Part shown: positions 34,097 through 42,351 of the stretch, piece after piece
Position numbering within the stretch: position 1 is the stretch's first letter
How the letters are laid out: each line of letters starts with the position of its first letter
From: Leptolyngbya sp. Cla-17
GTDB taxonomy: Bacteria > Cyanobacteriota > Cyanobacteriia > Leptolyngbyales > Leptolyngbyaceae
Direction of reading: 5' to 3'
Length of the DNA stretch: 64,000 nucleotides
Assembly (NCBI RefSeq): GCF_016807185.1
Contig: NZ_JAEVYN010000002.1
Coordinates: forward strand, 1,773,367 to 1,837,366
Notes under the pieces: generated by a model
Told to the model about the DNA's origin: nothing
Database searches by the model: none
Seen by the model: only the letters and a program-made list of their open reading frames with translations
Translations under genes and position numbers: made by a program

Positions 34097-34768
34097 TCAA
34101 CCCGTAAGTTTGTACACGCCGCCTCGCTCTAGTGCCCGTTGATAGGCCGGACGAGTATGAATTCGATCAAGGAAGTCCAAAAGCTTGGGTTGGCTAGCAT
34201 CTAAGCCCCCTCGCGCCATCGCTACCTCAATGGGAAAGCTCATCTGGATATCGGCGGCTGTAAACTCAGTCCCCGCAAACCATGGGCTTTTCCCAAGTTC
34301 TGATTCCAAGTAACTGAGGTGCTGTGTGATCTGTGGATTGATGAAGGAACTTTTGGTCTTATTGCTAATTAGCCGTGCAACTGGTTTAACAAAAAATGGT
34401 AGAGGTTCTTGCTCAATGCGATCGAAGATCAGCTTTAACAGCAGGGGCGGCATGGCGGAACCTTCGGCATAATGCAGCCAATAGGTATATCGCAACCGCT
34501 CTGGTGTGTTGGGCAAAGGCGCGAATCGCCCTTCACCATAGCGATCAACTAGATATTCAACAATGGCTCCAGATTCCGCAACTGTCGTTGCCCCGTCCGT
34601 AATCACAGGTGATTTGCCAAGTGGGTGCACTTCACGCAAGGACGCTGGCGCTAACATCGTTTTGGGGTCGCGATCGTAATATTTGATGTCATACTCTAGC
34701 CCCAGTTCCTCCAGCAGCCAGAGTATCCGCTGAGAGCGGGAGTTGTTTAAGTGGTGAACGATAATCAT
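34097..34768 (-). CDS. Glutathione S-transferase
   Basis: A 223-residue cytosolic GST. The thioredoxin-like N-terminal domain begins MIIVHHLNNSRSQRILWLLEEL (Ser9-10 region in place of the catalytic Tyr/Ser/Cys) and has the cis-Pro motif HPLGKSPVI and the glutathione-binding VAESGAIVEYLVDRYG. The helical C-terminal domain has FAGTEFTAADIQMSFPIEVA with the conserved N-capping box. Substrate unknown. Start ATG 34768. Confidence 0.88.
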   Translation of the reverse strand: MIIVHHLNNSRSQRILWLLEELGLEYDIKYYDRDPKTMLAPASLREVHPLGKSPVITDGATTVAESGAIVEYLVDRYGEGRFAPLPNTPERLRYTYWLHYAEGSAMPPLLLKLIFDRIEQEPLPFFVKPVARLISNKTKSSFINPQITQHLSYLESELGKSPWFAGTEFTAADIQMSFPIEVAMARGGLDASQPKLLDFLDRIHTRPAYQRALERGGVYKLTG

Positions 34769-35038
34769 CAGATTGTTGTTTCAGTGCGGGGTTTGTGTTT
34801 GCCGAAATGCTTAGCTTCTTTTTTAGAGAAAATTGTCTGCAAGACAATGCATTTTAGGTCATGCAACTATTCTGACAAAATCCTATGCTCACTCCTCTGT
34901 TAAATGTCGGGGATGCATAGTCTTAATCAGTTTCATACCTGTTAGCCCAATCGCTTTTTCAAGTTTTGGCGATCGCGCTTTGAATACCTATAAATGCTAC
35001 GATCCTTGACGTTCTCGCTCTGGAAAGGACTTCACCCT

Positions 35039-35488
35039 ATGCCATTATCAATTGGTGATACTGCTCCAAATTTTACGGTCAACGATACAAATGGGAAGCC
35101 CATTTCTCTATCTGACTATGCTGGCAAGCCCGTTGTAATTTACTTCTACCCTAAAGATGACACTCCTGGCTGCACTAAAGAGGCTTGCAGCTTCCGCGAT
35201 AACTATGAGCAATACCTCAGTAAAGGCATTGCTGTGTTAGGGGTGAGCATGGATGGCGAAGATTCTCATCATGCCTTCACCGAAAAGTTCAATTTGCCGT
35301 TTCCGTTGCTGTCAGATGTGGACGGAACAGTAACCCAAGCCTATGATGTGCAGGGTGAAAAGAATGGGATGCGCTACGCTACCCGCGTCACTTATGTGGT
35401 TGGTGCAGATGGCAAGATCAGTCAAGTTTACACTTCGGTGAATACCGAAACTCACGCAGCCGACATTTTGACAGCGATCGCGCCTTAA
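35039..35488 (+). CDS. bcp: Thioredoxin-dependent peroxiredoxin of the Bcp/PrxQ type
   Basis: Reduces hydrogen and alkyl peroxides with electrons from thioredoxin. The 149 residues show IYFYPKDDTPGCTKEACSFRD, with peroxidatic Cys (TPGC) and resolving Cys five residues later (C-TKEA-C), the PrxQ arrangement, then GVSMDGEDSHHAFTEKFNL and LPFPLLSDVDG. ATG 35039 has AAGGAC upstream; the frame is open to 34994 but that segment (MLRSLTFSLWKG) is unlikely to be translated. Distinct from the larger PrxII and 1-Cys types. Confidence 0.92.
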   Translation: MPLSIGDTAPNFTVNDTNGKPISLSDYAGKPVVIYFYPKDDTPGCTKEACSFRDNYEQYLSKGIAVLGVSMDGEDSHHAFTEKFNLPFPLLSDVDGTVTQAYDVQGEKNGMRYATRVTYVVGADGKISQVYTSVNTETHAADILTAIAP

Positions 35489-35542
35489 AAATGCCCTATT
35501 CAAGCATCTTGCAATCAACGCGAGGATATCCTGTCTATTGCT

Positions 35543-35579
35543 TCTCCCTAGCACTTTCCCCAGGAAAGTGCTAGGGAGA
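35543..35579. terminator. Perfect 17-bp hairpin between convergent genes
   Basis: TCTCCCTAGCACTTTCC and its exact reverse complement separated by CCA, between the convergent bcp and NTF2-like genes. No long T run follows on either strand, so it may be a bidirectional terminator, a transcript-stabilising stem or a mobile repeat. Confidence 0.65.
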
Positions 35580-35620
35580 GGAAAATTTGTGAGTCGTATC
35601 AAAAAAACTGCCCATAGCCT

Positions 35621-36484
35621 CTAGTTATTGCCTACAATCCGCAGGCGTTGGGTGACCATCGTAATGCCATCATGACGAACCACAACTGCCGATAACCAGT
35701 GTTGCTCCGAGTTGGTGGGCGCTTTGCCAACTTTGAAGATGCCTCCGGAGTTGAGCGGTTCTAGATCAACGGTGGTGGCATTGAGATAGCCTGAAGGCTT
35801 GATGGTTTCTTCCAAAGCTGCACCCAACAGCAAATCATCACCCAAAGGCTCTTGAACGATCGCGTCGAAACTAAAATTCTGACCACGATTGACCTGATTC
35901 GGCACATTTAGCTTGAGGGTAGGTGGATTGCTACCGCTGGTAATTTGACTGCGCTCATTCACAATTTCTTGACGAACCACCTTTTGATTCTCAATCCGCT
36001 GGCGTGATTCGAGGGTAGAGTCCAGCTTATATTCGCGATCTCCTTCTTGAAAGGTACCCGTGATCCGGGTGACGGTATTCGCAACGATGCCGTTGCTTTC
36101 ATTCTTCCAAGATTTCAATTCAGTCTGATAGTTCAGCTTTGGGTAACGCTTCCAGAGAGAGCTTAGCGACTGTTGCAAGTTTTGGCGATTTAATCCATCG
36201 CTGCTAGAAAAATTTGAGCCATACAAATCAACAACGGTAGTCACATTCCGAGCATTGGTCGCCGCATCCATTTGAGTCAGAAGCGTGGTTAGTTGAGCGG
36301 GCGCACTACTGGCAGGATTTTGTGCTTGAGCAGCCAAAGGCAGCACAGTACTGAATAACAAGGTGGCTAAACTAAGCTTGAACATCCCTACCCGGCAGCG
36401 CTTTGCAGATTGAGAGGAAACTACTTGAGACCGAGTAGATACAGCAGGAGTGTCTATAAGGCGATCGCGAAAACGAGGGTGCAT
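35621..36484 (-). CDS. Secreted protein with NTF2-like domain
   Basis: A 287-residue uncharacterised protein. After a polar lead, the segment FKLSLATLLFSTVLPLAAQAQ is a signal peptide with an AQA-type cleavage site. Residues about 60-175 (LTTLLTQMDAATNARNVTTV through ESRQRIENQKVVRQEIV) look like a SnoaL/NTF2-like cone, a fold used for ligand or protein binding. The C-terminal part is beta-rich (LKLNVPNQVNRGQNFSFDAI). Start may be ATG 36484 or the internal ATG just before FKLSL. Function unknown. Confidence 0.7.
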   Translation of the reverse strand: MHPRFRDRLIDTPAVSTRSQVVSSQSAKRCRVGMFKLSLATLLFSTVLPLAAQAQNPASSAPAQLTTLLTQMDAATNARNVTTVVDLYGSNFSSSDGLNRQNLQQSLSSLWKRYPKLNYQTELKSWKNESNGIVANTVTRITGTFQEGDREYKLDSTLESRQRIENQKVVRQEIVNERSQITSGSNPPTLKLNVPNQVNRGQNFSFDAIVQEPLGDDLLLGAALEETIKPSGYLNATTVDLEPLNSGGIFKVGKAPTNSEQHWLSAVVVRHDGITMVTQRLRIVGNN

Positions 36485-36632
36485 AGAACTTTAAATGTGA
36501 CAAATTTTAGGAACTAGCCTACTGAAGATCAGCAGATTAGAGTCAAACATTATCTTAAGTTAACCTTAGGGCTATTGTATTAAATGGATCAGCAGGAAAT
36601 CCTGTACTTTAACCGCTTTATCAAAGAACGCT

Positions 36633-37727
36633 GTGACCCATCCTTTGATTCAACCGCCAACCAAACGCCTGCTGATTGCGGCAAGCGGCACCGGTGGACA
36701 TGTATTTCCCGCGATCGCTGTTGCTGAGGAGCTTTCTGATTATGAAATTGAGTGGCTAGGAGTGCCCGATCGCCTGGAAAAGCAATTAGTTCCGGCTCAG
36801 TATCCTTTGCACTTAGTAGATGTGGAAGGATTTCAAAAAAAAGGATTGGCAGCGGTCAAGGTGCTGCTGAAATTTGCGCGATCGTTGTGGCAAGTGCGCC
36901 AACTGCTGCAACAAGGTCGCTTTGATAGTGTGTTTACCACGGGTGGATACATTGCCGCTCCTGCTGTGATTGCTGCCCGTTCTTTAGGTATTCCTGTGGT
37001 GCTGCACGAATCGAATGCCCTACCCGGAAAAGTTGCCCGACTGCTCAGTCCTTGGTGCAATGTGGTGGCGATCGGGTTTGCAACAGCCACGACCTACTTG
37101 CCCCGTGCTCAGCAGTGTGTTTATGTCGGCACACCCGTCCGCGCTCAGTTTTTGCAAAATCCACCGCCGCCTTTGACCGACTTGCCTATTCCGGCAGAAG
37201 TTCCGCTTCTGGTGATTGTGGGCGGTAGTCAGGGAGCCGTTGCTGTGAATAAACTAATTCGCGAATGTGCCCCCACCTGGCTAGCAGCAGGCATTTGGAT
37301 TGTGCATCAAACGGGCGACAATGATCCTGATGCTCAAAGCTTGCAGCATTCCCACTATTTTTCATTGCCGTTCTATACCAACATGGCGGGTCTGTTTCAT
37401 CGAGCCAATCTGGTGATCAGTCGGTCTGGGGCTGGCACCTTAACGGAACTTGCGATCGCCCATACACCCTCTCTGCTAATTCCTTACCCCTTTGCCGCAG
37501 AAGATCATCAAACCTACAACGCCAATGTTTTCGCCAATGCCGGAGCCGCCAAACTCTTTCAGCAAAAAGCCCTCACCGCCACCGCTCTCACTACCGAAGT
37601 GCTGACTCTGCTAAGCACCACACCTGCCAATGTTCAAGATCTAAATCAGATGGCGACCCAAACCGCTAGCCTTGCCGTTCCCAATAGCGCCAATCGTATG
37701 GCAGTGCTAATCCGAGAGGTAAGCTAA
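36633..37727 (+). CDS. murG: UDP-GlcNAc:undecaprenyl-PP-MurNAc-pentapeptide GlcNAc transferase MurG
   Basis: Adds GlcNAc to lipid I to form lipid II at the inner face of the membrane in peptidoglycan synthesis. The N-terminal glycine-rich loop AASGTGGHVFPAIAVAEEL binds the lipid-linked substrate. VVLHESNALPGKVARLL, VIVGGSQGAVAVN and VISRSGAGTLTELAIAHTPS with the UDP-binding GAGTLTE are GT28 signatures. Start is GTG 36633. The 364-residue product ends NSANRMAVLIREVS; a second, similar tail occurs nearly 1 kb downstream (38695-38775), on the far side of a GST gene. Confidence 0.95.
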   Translation: MTHPLIQPPTKRLLIAASGTGGHVFPAIAVAEELSDYEIEWLGVPDRLEKQLVPAQYPLHLVDVEGFQKKGLAAVKVLLKFARSLWQVRQLLQQGRFDSVFTTGGYIAAPAVIAARSLGIPVVLHESNALPGKVARLLSPWCNVVAIGFATATTYLPRAQQCVYVGTPVRAQFLQNPPPPLTDLPIPAEVPLLVIVGGSQGAVAVNKLIRECAPTWLAAGIWIVHQTGDNDPDAQSLQHSHYFSLPFYTNMAGLFHRANLVISRSGAGTLTELAIAHTPSLLIPYPFAAEDHQTYNANVFANAGAAKLFQQKALTATALTTEVLTLLSTTPANVQDLNQMATQTASLAVPNSANRMAVLIREVS

Positions 37728-37989
37728 TGGCTATGTGGCCCAGACGGTTATATAGATCAACGCCTACTTTCGAGCCACAGTTGACAGTCAAATATTAGTA
37801 CTCATATACTAAACCCAACCTGCCAAACCTGTTGCTTTCACCCCCAACTCTCTCCTGCTAGGAGAGGAGTGAATCTAATTTTGTTCTCTCCTATGAGATA
37901 CGGATAGGATATGGCGTGTTTCCCAGAGAGTGGTCGTTGTGTCTTTATGAGGCAAGTATCTTAACGCTCAAACATTAGGAGGAAAATCG
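37728..37989. other. Spacer between murG and the GST gene, with a palindromic repeat
   Basis: 262 bases without a gene. A hairpin CTCTCCT-GCT-AGGAGAG lies around 37847-37870 within a CCCCCAACTCTCTCCTGC-type sequence that resembles common cyanobacterial intergenic palindromes. AGGAGG immediately precedes the GST start. Confidence 0.5.
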
Positions 37990-38640
37990 ATGAGCCTAAC
38001 GTTTTATTACGTCCCCATGTCCACATCAAGCATTACCGAAGCCATTCTGGCAGAGCTTGGCACAACCTGTGAGCGCGTCAAGCTCGACATCAGCGCGGGC
38101 GACACTAGAAAGCTGGACTTCCTCAAGGTCAACCCGAACGGAAGGGTGCCGGTGATCGTGCATGAGGGCATACCGATCTGGGAATCTTCCGCCATCACAA
38201 TGTACCTCGGTGAGGTCTTTGGCGTGGATGCTATGCTTTACCCCGCGCCGGGACCAAAGCGCGGCGAAGCAATGAAGTGGATCGCTTGGGGCAACGTCAC
38301 GCTCGCCGAAGCAGCGGGTCGATTGTCCGCGTCGCTGCCGAGTAATACTGAAGGAGCAGTCGAGTCCAATTCGTTAGACTGGGTGCCCCCCGATCAGCGC
38401 AGCGAGATCGCAGTGGAGAAGGCAAAAGCAGACCTAGCTGTCTGCCTCAAAATTCTTGACGGTGGACTGGAGGGAAAATCGTTCTTGCTCGACGACTACA
38501 GCCTTGCGGACACGCACCTGCAAGGTATCGTCGGTTGGATTGGCTCAATGGAAGTCGATCTGACGGCGTTTCCTAACGTTATGGAGTGGCTACAGCGCTG
38601 TGGTGAACGTCCGGCGATCGCAAAGCTGATGGCAGGCTGA
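37990..38640 (+). CDS. Glutathione S-transferase, probably acquired
   Basis: A 216-residue GST. The N-terminal thioredoxin-like domain reads FYYVPMSTSSITEAILAELG with Ser11-Thr12-Ser13 at the active-site position, then VNPNGRVPVIVHEG (cis-Pro) and IWESSAITMYLGE (glutathione site). The helical domain has DDYSLADTHLQGIVGWIG. It starts at ATG 37990 behind AGGAGG, an unusually strong ribosome site for this window. G+C is visibly higher than in neighbours, with codons such as CTC, GCG and ATC favoured, which suggests horizontal transfer, perhaps from a proteobacterium. It lies between murG and a second murG-like tail. Confidence 0.88.
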   Translation: MSLTFYYVPMSTSSITEAILAELGTTCERVKLDISAGDTRKLDFLKVNPNGRVPVIVHEGIPIWESSAITMYLGEVFGVDAMLYPAPGPKRGEAMKWIAWGNVTLAEAAGRLSASLPSNTEGAVESNSLDWVPPDQRSEIAVEKAKADLAVCLKILDGGLEGKSFLLDDYSLADTHLQGIVGWIGSMEVDLTAFPNVMEWLQRCGERPAIAKLMAG

Positions 38641-38656
38641 AGTCGAGAACGAGCGA

Positions 38657-38698
38657 GAACCGTCTAAAACTGACACTAGTGCCAGTTTTAGACGGTTC
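38657..38698 (+). terminator. Perfect 16-bp hairpin after the GST gene
   Basis: GAACCGTCTAAAACTG and its exact reverse complement flank ACACTAGTGC, which itself contains the palindrome CACTAGTG. It begins 17 bases after the GST stop and ends exactly where the murG-like tail begins. The T run after it is short (TTGAT), so it may be an intrinsic terminator or the end of an inserted segment. Confidence 0.65.
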
Positions 38699-38775
38699 TT
38701 GATCTCGCTGATCGCATGGTGGCGCTAATTCGAGAAGCGCCGGGAGAGAGTAGAGGTGATGAGTTTGGGGTTTGA
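38695..38775 (+). pseudogene. Remnant of a second murG 3' end
   Basis: In one frame this reads VLDLADRMVALIREAPGESR then GDEFGV and TGA. The intact MurG ends AVPNSANRMAVLIREVS. The shared core (V-x-D/N-x-A-D/N-R-M-x-x-L-I-R-E) and about 75 percent base identity over 32 positions indicate common origin. There is no start codon and nothing MurG-like upstream; the frame is interrupted by the GST hairpin. Interpreted as a scar of insertion or partial duplication at the murG 3' end. Confidence 0.6.
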
Positions 38776-38826
38776 ATAGTGGATCAGAATCTATGGAAGT
38801 GAAGGGCAATTAATCAGATTGTTTAA

Positions 38827-39102
38827 TTAATCGTGCTTCTTGCCCTTTTTTCTACCTTTTCCATTGTTGTCATCCTCTAGGCTTTCAGGTGAAGCACTTG
38901 CTGGAGATAGTTGAGCAGGCTTTATCTCAGCAGAAGTACTTTGAACCGGAATAGGAGTAGGAAGGGGCGAAGTGAGAGTGCGCTGAACGAGAAGGGGGAT
39001 TGCTGTCGTTCCAGCTAAAGAGGCGGCCCCAATTACTCCTTGCATCAAGGTGAGCTTAAATCCTTTCTTCGGTGATTCAGGCGGGCTTCCAGGATTAGTC
39101 AT
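38827..39102 (-). CDS. Small membrane-anchored protein with basic tail
   Basis: A 91-residue protein of unknown family: polar start, one hydrophobic segment (about 18-42, LMQGVIGAASLAGTTAIPLL), a Pro/Ser-rich linker and a charged tail (LEDDNNGKGRKKGKKHD). The acid-then-basic tail resembles the DDDDDKKGRNKDRG region of the next gene. A gene-length frame, ATG start and the matched neighbour support it as real. Confidence 0.6.
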   Translation of the reverse strand: MTNPGSPPESPKKGFKLTLMQGVIGAASLAGTTAIPLLVQRTLTSPLPTPIPVQSTSAEIKPAQLSPASASPESLEDDNNGKGRKKGKKHD

Positions 39103-39199
39103 AGGAAATTTATCTAAGTTAGTGTAGTAGCTAAACCAGATTGGTCAAAGAGTCAGTCCAGTATACTCAGCACAGCCGATCCACTCACATAATTTCAGA

Positions 39200-39235
39200 C
39201 TCCCCAGTGTTATTACCCCTCTGGGGAGCCTTTTA
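39200..39235. terminator. Hairpin with CCTTTTAG tail
   Basis: CTCCCCAG ... CTGGGGAG stem with a 13-base loop, followed on the plus strand by CCTTTTAG. It lies between two minus-strand genes; the better T run is on the plus strand, so direction is uncertain. Confidence 0.55.
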
Positions 39236-39328
39236 GATTGACTTGTAAACACGATGCAGCGCTTCGATTTTTTAGATAAAGTCAGGTCGAGAATTAACCT
39301 CTCCCACATCGCCTTTAGTGCAAGAGAA

Positions 39329-40186
39329 TTACAGAATGTAGGAAATATAATCCACTACAACCGTGTTTACTTGATCAATTAACACGATATTAGAACCCAC
39401 TACAACGAGGTCGTAATAGCTCGGTAGATTAATATAGGTATTGACTTGCTTAGGCAGTGGCACTAGTTTCTTGGCAATGCCAGGAGGTAAACCCTTACCG
39501 CGCAACAGTTGCTTTTGGATTCCGGGGGGTAGCGATCGCCCTTGGTTAACAATCTGCGTGCGGAGTGAATTGCTCACCAGATAGTTGCAGTTACTACAGT
39601 TTCCACGCATCAAATCAACCAGCACCGTGCGCTGACTGCTGGTAAAGCTTTGAACCCGCGTTTGCTGAACACTACGAACAGCACCGTTATAGGCAACCAC
39701 CACTCTGGGGCTGGTTTTGTAAACCGTAACCACACTTTCGATCGTCCTAGTTGTTACGCCTGGGCGACCTCCGAGAAAGGTAAATGTCCAGGAATCACCA
39801 TTATCTACATAAGGGCATTGGCTGGCAGGTCCGTGCATAGAGTTCTCGGCACGATAGACTCGAATGCCGCCATTAGCTGATTCTGCGGCTTGACGAGCAA
39901 GATTTTTAGCTCGGTTCAAGTCAACCCGAACTTCCCTCCGATCGTCATCATCGTCATCGCGCCCCCGTCCGCGATCTTTATTCCGCCCTTTCTTGTCATC
40001 GTCATCATCTTTATCTGCCATCAACCACTGCTGAGTGCTAGCACTCTGGCTGATAGAGGCTTCATTGGTTTGGTTTGTTTGAGACGTTAGGGTCAATGCA
40101 TTTGCAGTAGCAGGAATTGCCGTTAGCAGAGCAAGACTGGCTATAGCCAATAGTCGCTTACCCAGAGACGCAGGTGAATACAGCAT
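39329..40186 (-). CDS. Secreted Asp-rich protein with RcnB-like C-terminus
   Basis: A 285-residue exported protein. A signal peptide (about 1-30, ending ATANA) is followed by an Asp/Lys/Arg tract (DKDDDDDKKGRNKDRGRGRD and DDDDDRREVRV), a central beta-rich domain with paired cysteines (QCPYVDNG; GNCSNCNY), and a C-terminus with repeated LPPGIQKQL / LPPGIAKKL and YYDLVVVGSNIVLIDQVNTV, the layout of RcnB/CigR-type envelope proteins linked to metal homeostasis. The acidic tract could bind divalent cations. Function is inferred from the layout only. Confidence 0.7.
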   Translation of the reverse strand: MLYSPASLGKRLLAIASLALLTAIPATANALTLTSQTNQTNEASISQSASTQQWLMADKDDDDDKKGRNKDRGRGRDDDDDDRREVRVDLNRAKNLARQAAESANGGIRVYRAENSMHGPASQCPYVDNGDSWTFTFLGGRPGVTTRTIESVVTVYKTSPRVVVAYNGAVRSVQQTRVQSFTSSQRTVLVDLMRGNCSNCNYLVSNSLRTQIVNQGRSLPPGIQKQLLRGKGLPPGIAKKLVPLPKQVNTYINLPSYYDLVVVGSNIVLIDQVNTVVVDYISYIL

Positions 40187-40344
40187 AAATTTTCATTCTC
40201 CTAATTAGGTCAATGTGCAGTCGTCTAATCTCTACACTTCTTACATGTTTATAAGGTTCCCTATTAACGACGCTCTTGACCTTAGCTTTACGAAAGTGAG
40301 GTAGAGTTTACAAAAGTCAGCTAAAGAATTTCCATGAGAAACAC

Positions 40345-40372
40345 CCTTTAAACTCCGCACCTCGCACTCAAT
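40345..40372. repeat. Dispersed GTGCGAAGT-type repeat, copy 2
   Basis: CTTTAAACTCCGCACCTCGCACTCA, reverse-orientation relative of the 26790-26836 stretch, in the gap upstream of the AI-2E permease gene. Confidence 0.5.
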
Positions 40373-40473
40373 TTTTTTCTTTTTCTTAAATCACTATTCA
40401 GTTAGATGCTATTGGGGATCATGTTTCCGCATAATAGCCATTAGCATTGCTTAATAAATTCGAGAGCCAATGA

Positions 40474-41679
40474 ATGGTTAGTTCTGGTTTACCGAAATCA
40501 AAAAGTCGCCTACTAAGCTGGTGGGATTCGCTGACACCGATGTCGCGGATGTTGGCGATCGCCCTAGCGGCACCGCTTTCTGTGTTAAATGCTTGGGCAT
40601 TTTCGTCTATTTTTAGCTACTTTCAGTCCTTGATGGTGGTGCTAATCGTGGCATCCCTCGTTGCTTTTATCTTGAACTACCCCGTTTATTGGCTGCAAGA
40701 AAAAGGAGTGCAGCGGACTCAAGCGGCGATTATTGTGTTTTTGTTAGCGTTATTGGTATTAGGTGTGCTGGGCGTAACGCTCTTGCCATTGGCGATCGCT
40801 CAGGCCCAGCAGCTTGTGACTCGCTTGCCCGAATGGTTTGACTCAGGGCAGCGTCAGCTAGTGATGCTGGATGATCGGCTCAGCACTGTGGGGTTGCCTG
40901 TCAGCCTGGATGGATTAATTTTGCAGCTCAACGATCGCCTCAAAAGCCAACTTCAAGGCATTGCAGGCAGTGCGCTTAATCTGACCCTCGATCTGGCAGT
41001 GTTTACGGTTGCCAAACTGATCGACGTTTTGCTAACCGTTATCTCTACGTTCTATCTCCTCCAGCATGGCGATGAAGTATGGAAAAATATTGTTGGCTGG
41101 CTGCCAGCACGAATTCAGCAGCCTTTTTCTAGAACCTTGCGGTTAAGTTTTCAAAACTACTTCTTAGGGCAAATTATTTCCTCTACCTGCATGGCAGTAG
41201 GATTGATTTCCATTTTCCTGGTGCTAAAAGTACCCTTCGGTCTGCTGTTTGGCTTAACAATTGGCTTAATGGCGCTAGTGCCTTTTGGCGGTTCCGCCGG
41301 TATTGCCTTAGTTACGCTGCTCGTGGGACTGCGGGACATTGGCATGGCGTTTCAAGTGCTGTCAGTGGCGTTGATTATTCAGCAAATTGTAGAAAACGGG
41401 ATTGCGCCTAAGGTGCTAGGCAGTGTAACGGGGCTAAATCCCTTTTGGGTGTTTGTGTCAATTTTGACAGGCGCGCGGGTCGGTGGATTGTTGGGAGTCG
41501 TGGTGGCGGTGCCAACGGCCGTTTTGATTAAAGAAGCGTTGGAATCAATTCGCATGACTCGTAAAGGTGATCCATTGCTCAGCAATGAACCAACCCACCG
41601 TCCCACCGCGATAGAATCTCGCATTGCACCTGATGAATTAGTTGACGCGACGAAAGAGAAAGTGCCTGGTGAAGTTTAA
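40474..41679 (+). CDS. AI-2E family (PerM/TqsA-like) transporter
   Basis: A 401-residue membrane protein with about seven to eight helices. The N-terminal hairpin (LSVLNAWAFSSIFSYFQSLM, LVAFILNYPVYWLQEKG), the extracytoplasmic domain (about 105-180) and the helices with YFLGQIISSTCMAVGLISIF, ALVPFGGSAGIALVTLLVG and IVENGIAPKVLGSVTGLNPF are family hallmarks. Members export or regulate small molecules or sodium; substrate cannot be read. Its stop codon overlaps that of the convergent thioredoxin gene by two bases. Confidence 0.87.
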   Translation: MVSSGLPKSKSRLLSWWDSLTPMSRMLAIALAAPLSVLNAWAFSSIFSYFQSLMVVLIVASLVAFILNYPVYWLQEKGVQRTQAAIIVFLLALLVLGVLGVTLLPLAIAQAQQLVTRLPEWFDSGQRQLVMLDDRLSTVGLPVSLDGLILQLNDRLKSQLQGIAGSALNLTLDLAVFTVAKLIDVLLTVISTFYLLQHGDEVWKNIVGWLPARIQQPFSRTLRLSFQNYFLGQIISSTCMAVGLISIFLVLKVPFGLLFGLTIGLMALVPFGGSAGIALVTLLVGLRDIGMAFQVLSVALIIQQIVENGIAPKVLGSVTGLNPFWVFVSILTGARVGGLLGVVVAVPTAVLIKEALESIRMTRKGDPLLSNEPTHRPTAIESRIAPDELVDATKEKVPGEV

Positions 41680-42293
41680 TTTACAACCTGGCTGCTATGG
41701 CTACGAGGATCAGTTTTGCTAGCTTTATCCGGAGAAATCGGTGCAGAATATGCAGAGGTTTGTCCTGAAGGTTGGGCATAGGGTAGCGAAACATTTTCTG
41801 CAAGAGCAACCAGGTTTGCTTCCATTATCGATCGCGGTTGTTCTCCAATTGCCTCCGCAACTTTATTGCCTTCGTCATTCAGAAAGACGAAATGAGGAAT
41901 GCCGTCCACCCGGTACTTCAGTACTTCCGGCAACCATTTATTGTTGTCTACGTTAAGCATGACAAAGTTGAGGTGATCGCCATACTGCAGCTTCAAGGCT
42001 TGCAAATCGGTTGCCATTGCTTGACAGCTTGTACACCAGTTGGCATAAAACTCCATCAGCGTTGGCTTGCCGTTACTCAGAGCCGTCTCTAATGGAATCG
42101 CTGACTCAGCCATGGCGCTCAGCATTCCGGGTGCAGTTTCAGTTTTGAAGCCCAGAAAAATAGAGACGCTGAGGGCGATCGCTACTAGAGCAAGCACAAA
42201 ATTTCGGAGACGGGTTGCCGAAGTCACTTCGGATGCTGGACTGGTAGAAAGTTTTGGAGCATCGGGTGCAGAGTTAGAAGAATTCCCAGTCAT
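41676..42293 (-). CDS. txlA: Membrane-anchored thioredoxin-like protein (TxlA/HCF164 type)
   Basis: A disulfide reductase tethered to the thylakoid or plasma membrane, needed in plants for cytochrome b6f assembly. One membrane helix (about 31-48) precedes a thioredoxin fold with ANWCTSC (Cys87 and Cys90), FVMLNVDNNKW and the cis-Pro loop VDGIPHFVFL. The Ser/Thr-rich C-terminal tail is longer than needed for the fold. Homology to TxlA/HCF164 is by pattern, not by alignment. Confidence 0.85.
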   Translation of the reverse strand: MTGNSSNSAPDAPKLSTSPASEVTSATRLRNFVLALVAIALSVSIFLGFKTETAPGMLSAMAESAIPLETALSNGKPTLMEFYANWCTSCQAMATDLQALKLQYGDHLNFVMLNVDNNKWLPEVLKYRVDGIPHFVFLNDEGNKVAEAIGEQPRSIMEANLVALAENVSLPYAQPSGQTSAYSAPISPDKASKTDPRSHSSQVVN

Positions 42294-42351
42294 ACCAAAT
42301 CTCTAAAAAGACAACTTTTCTCCAGTGTACTGTTGTCTTAGACAGCGAGTC

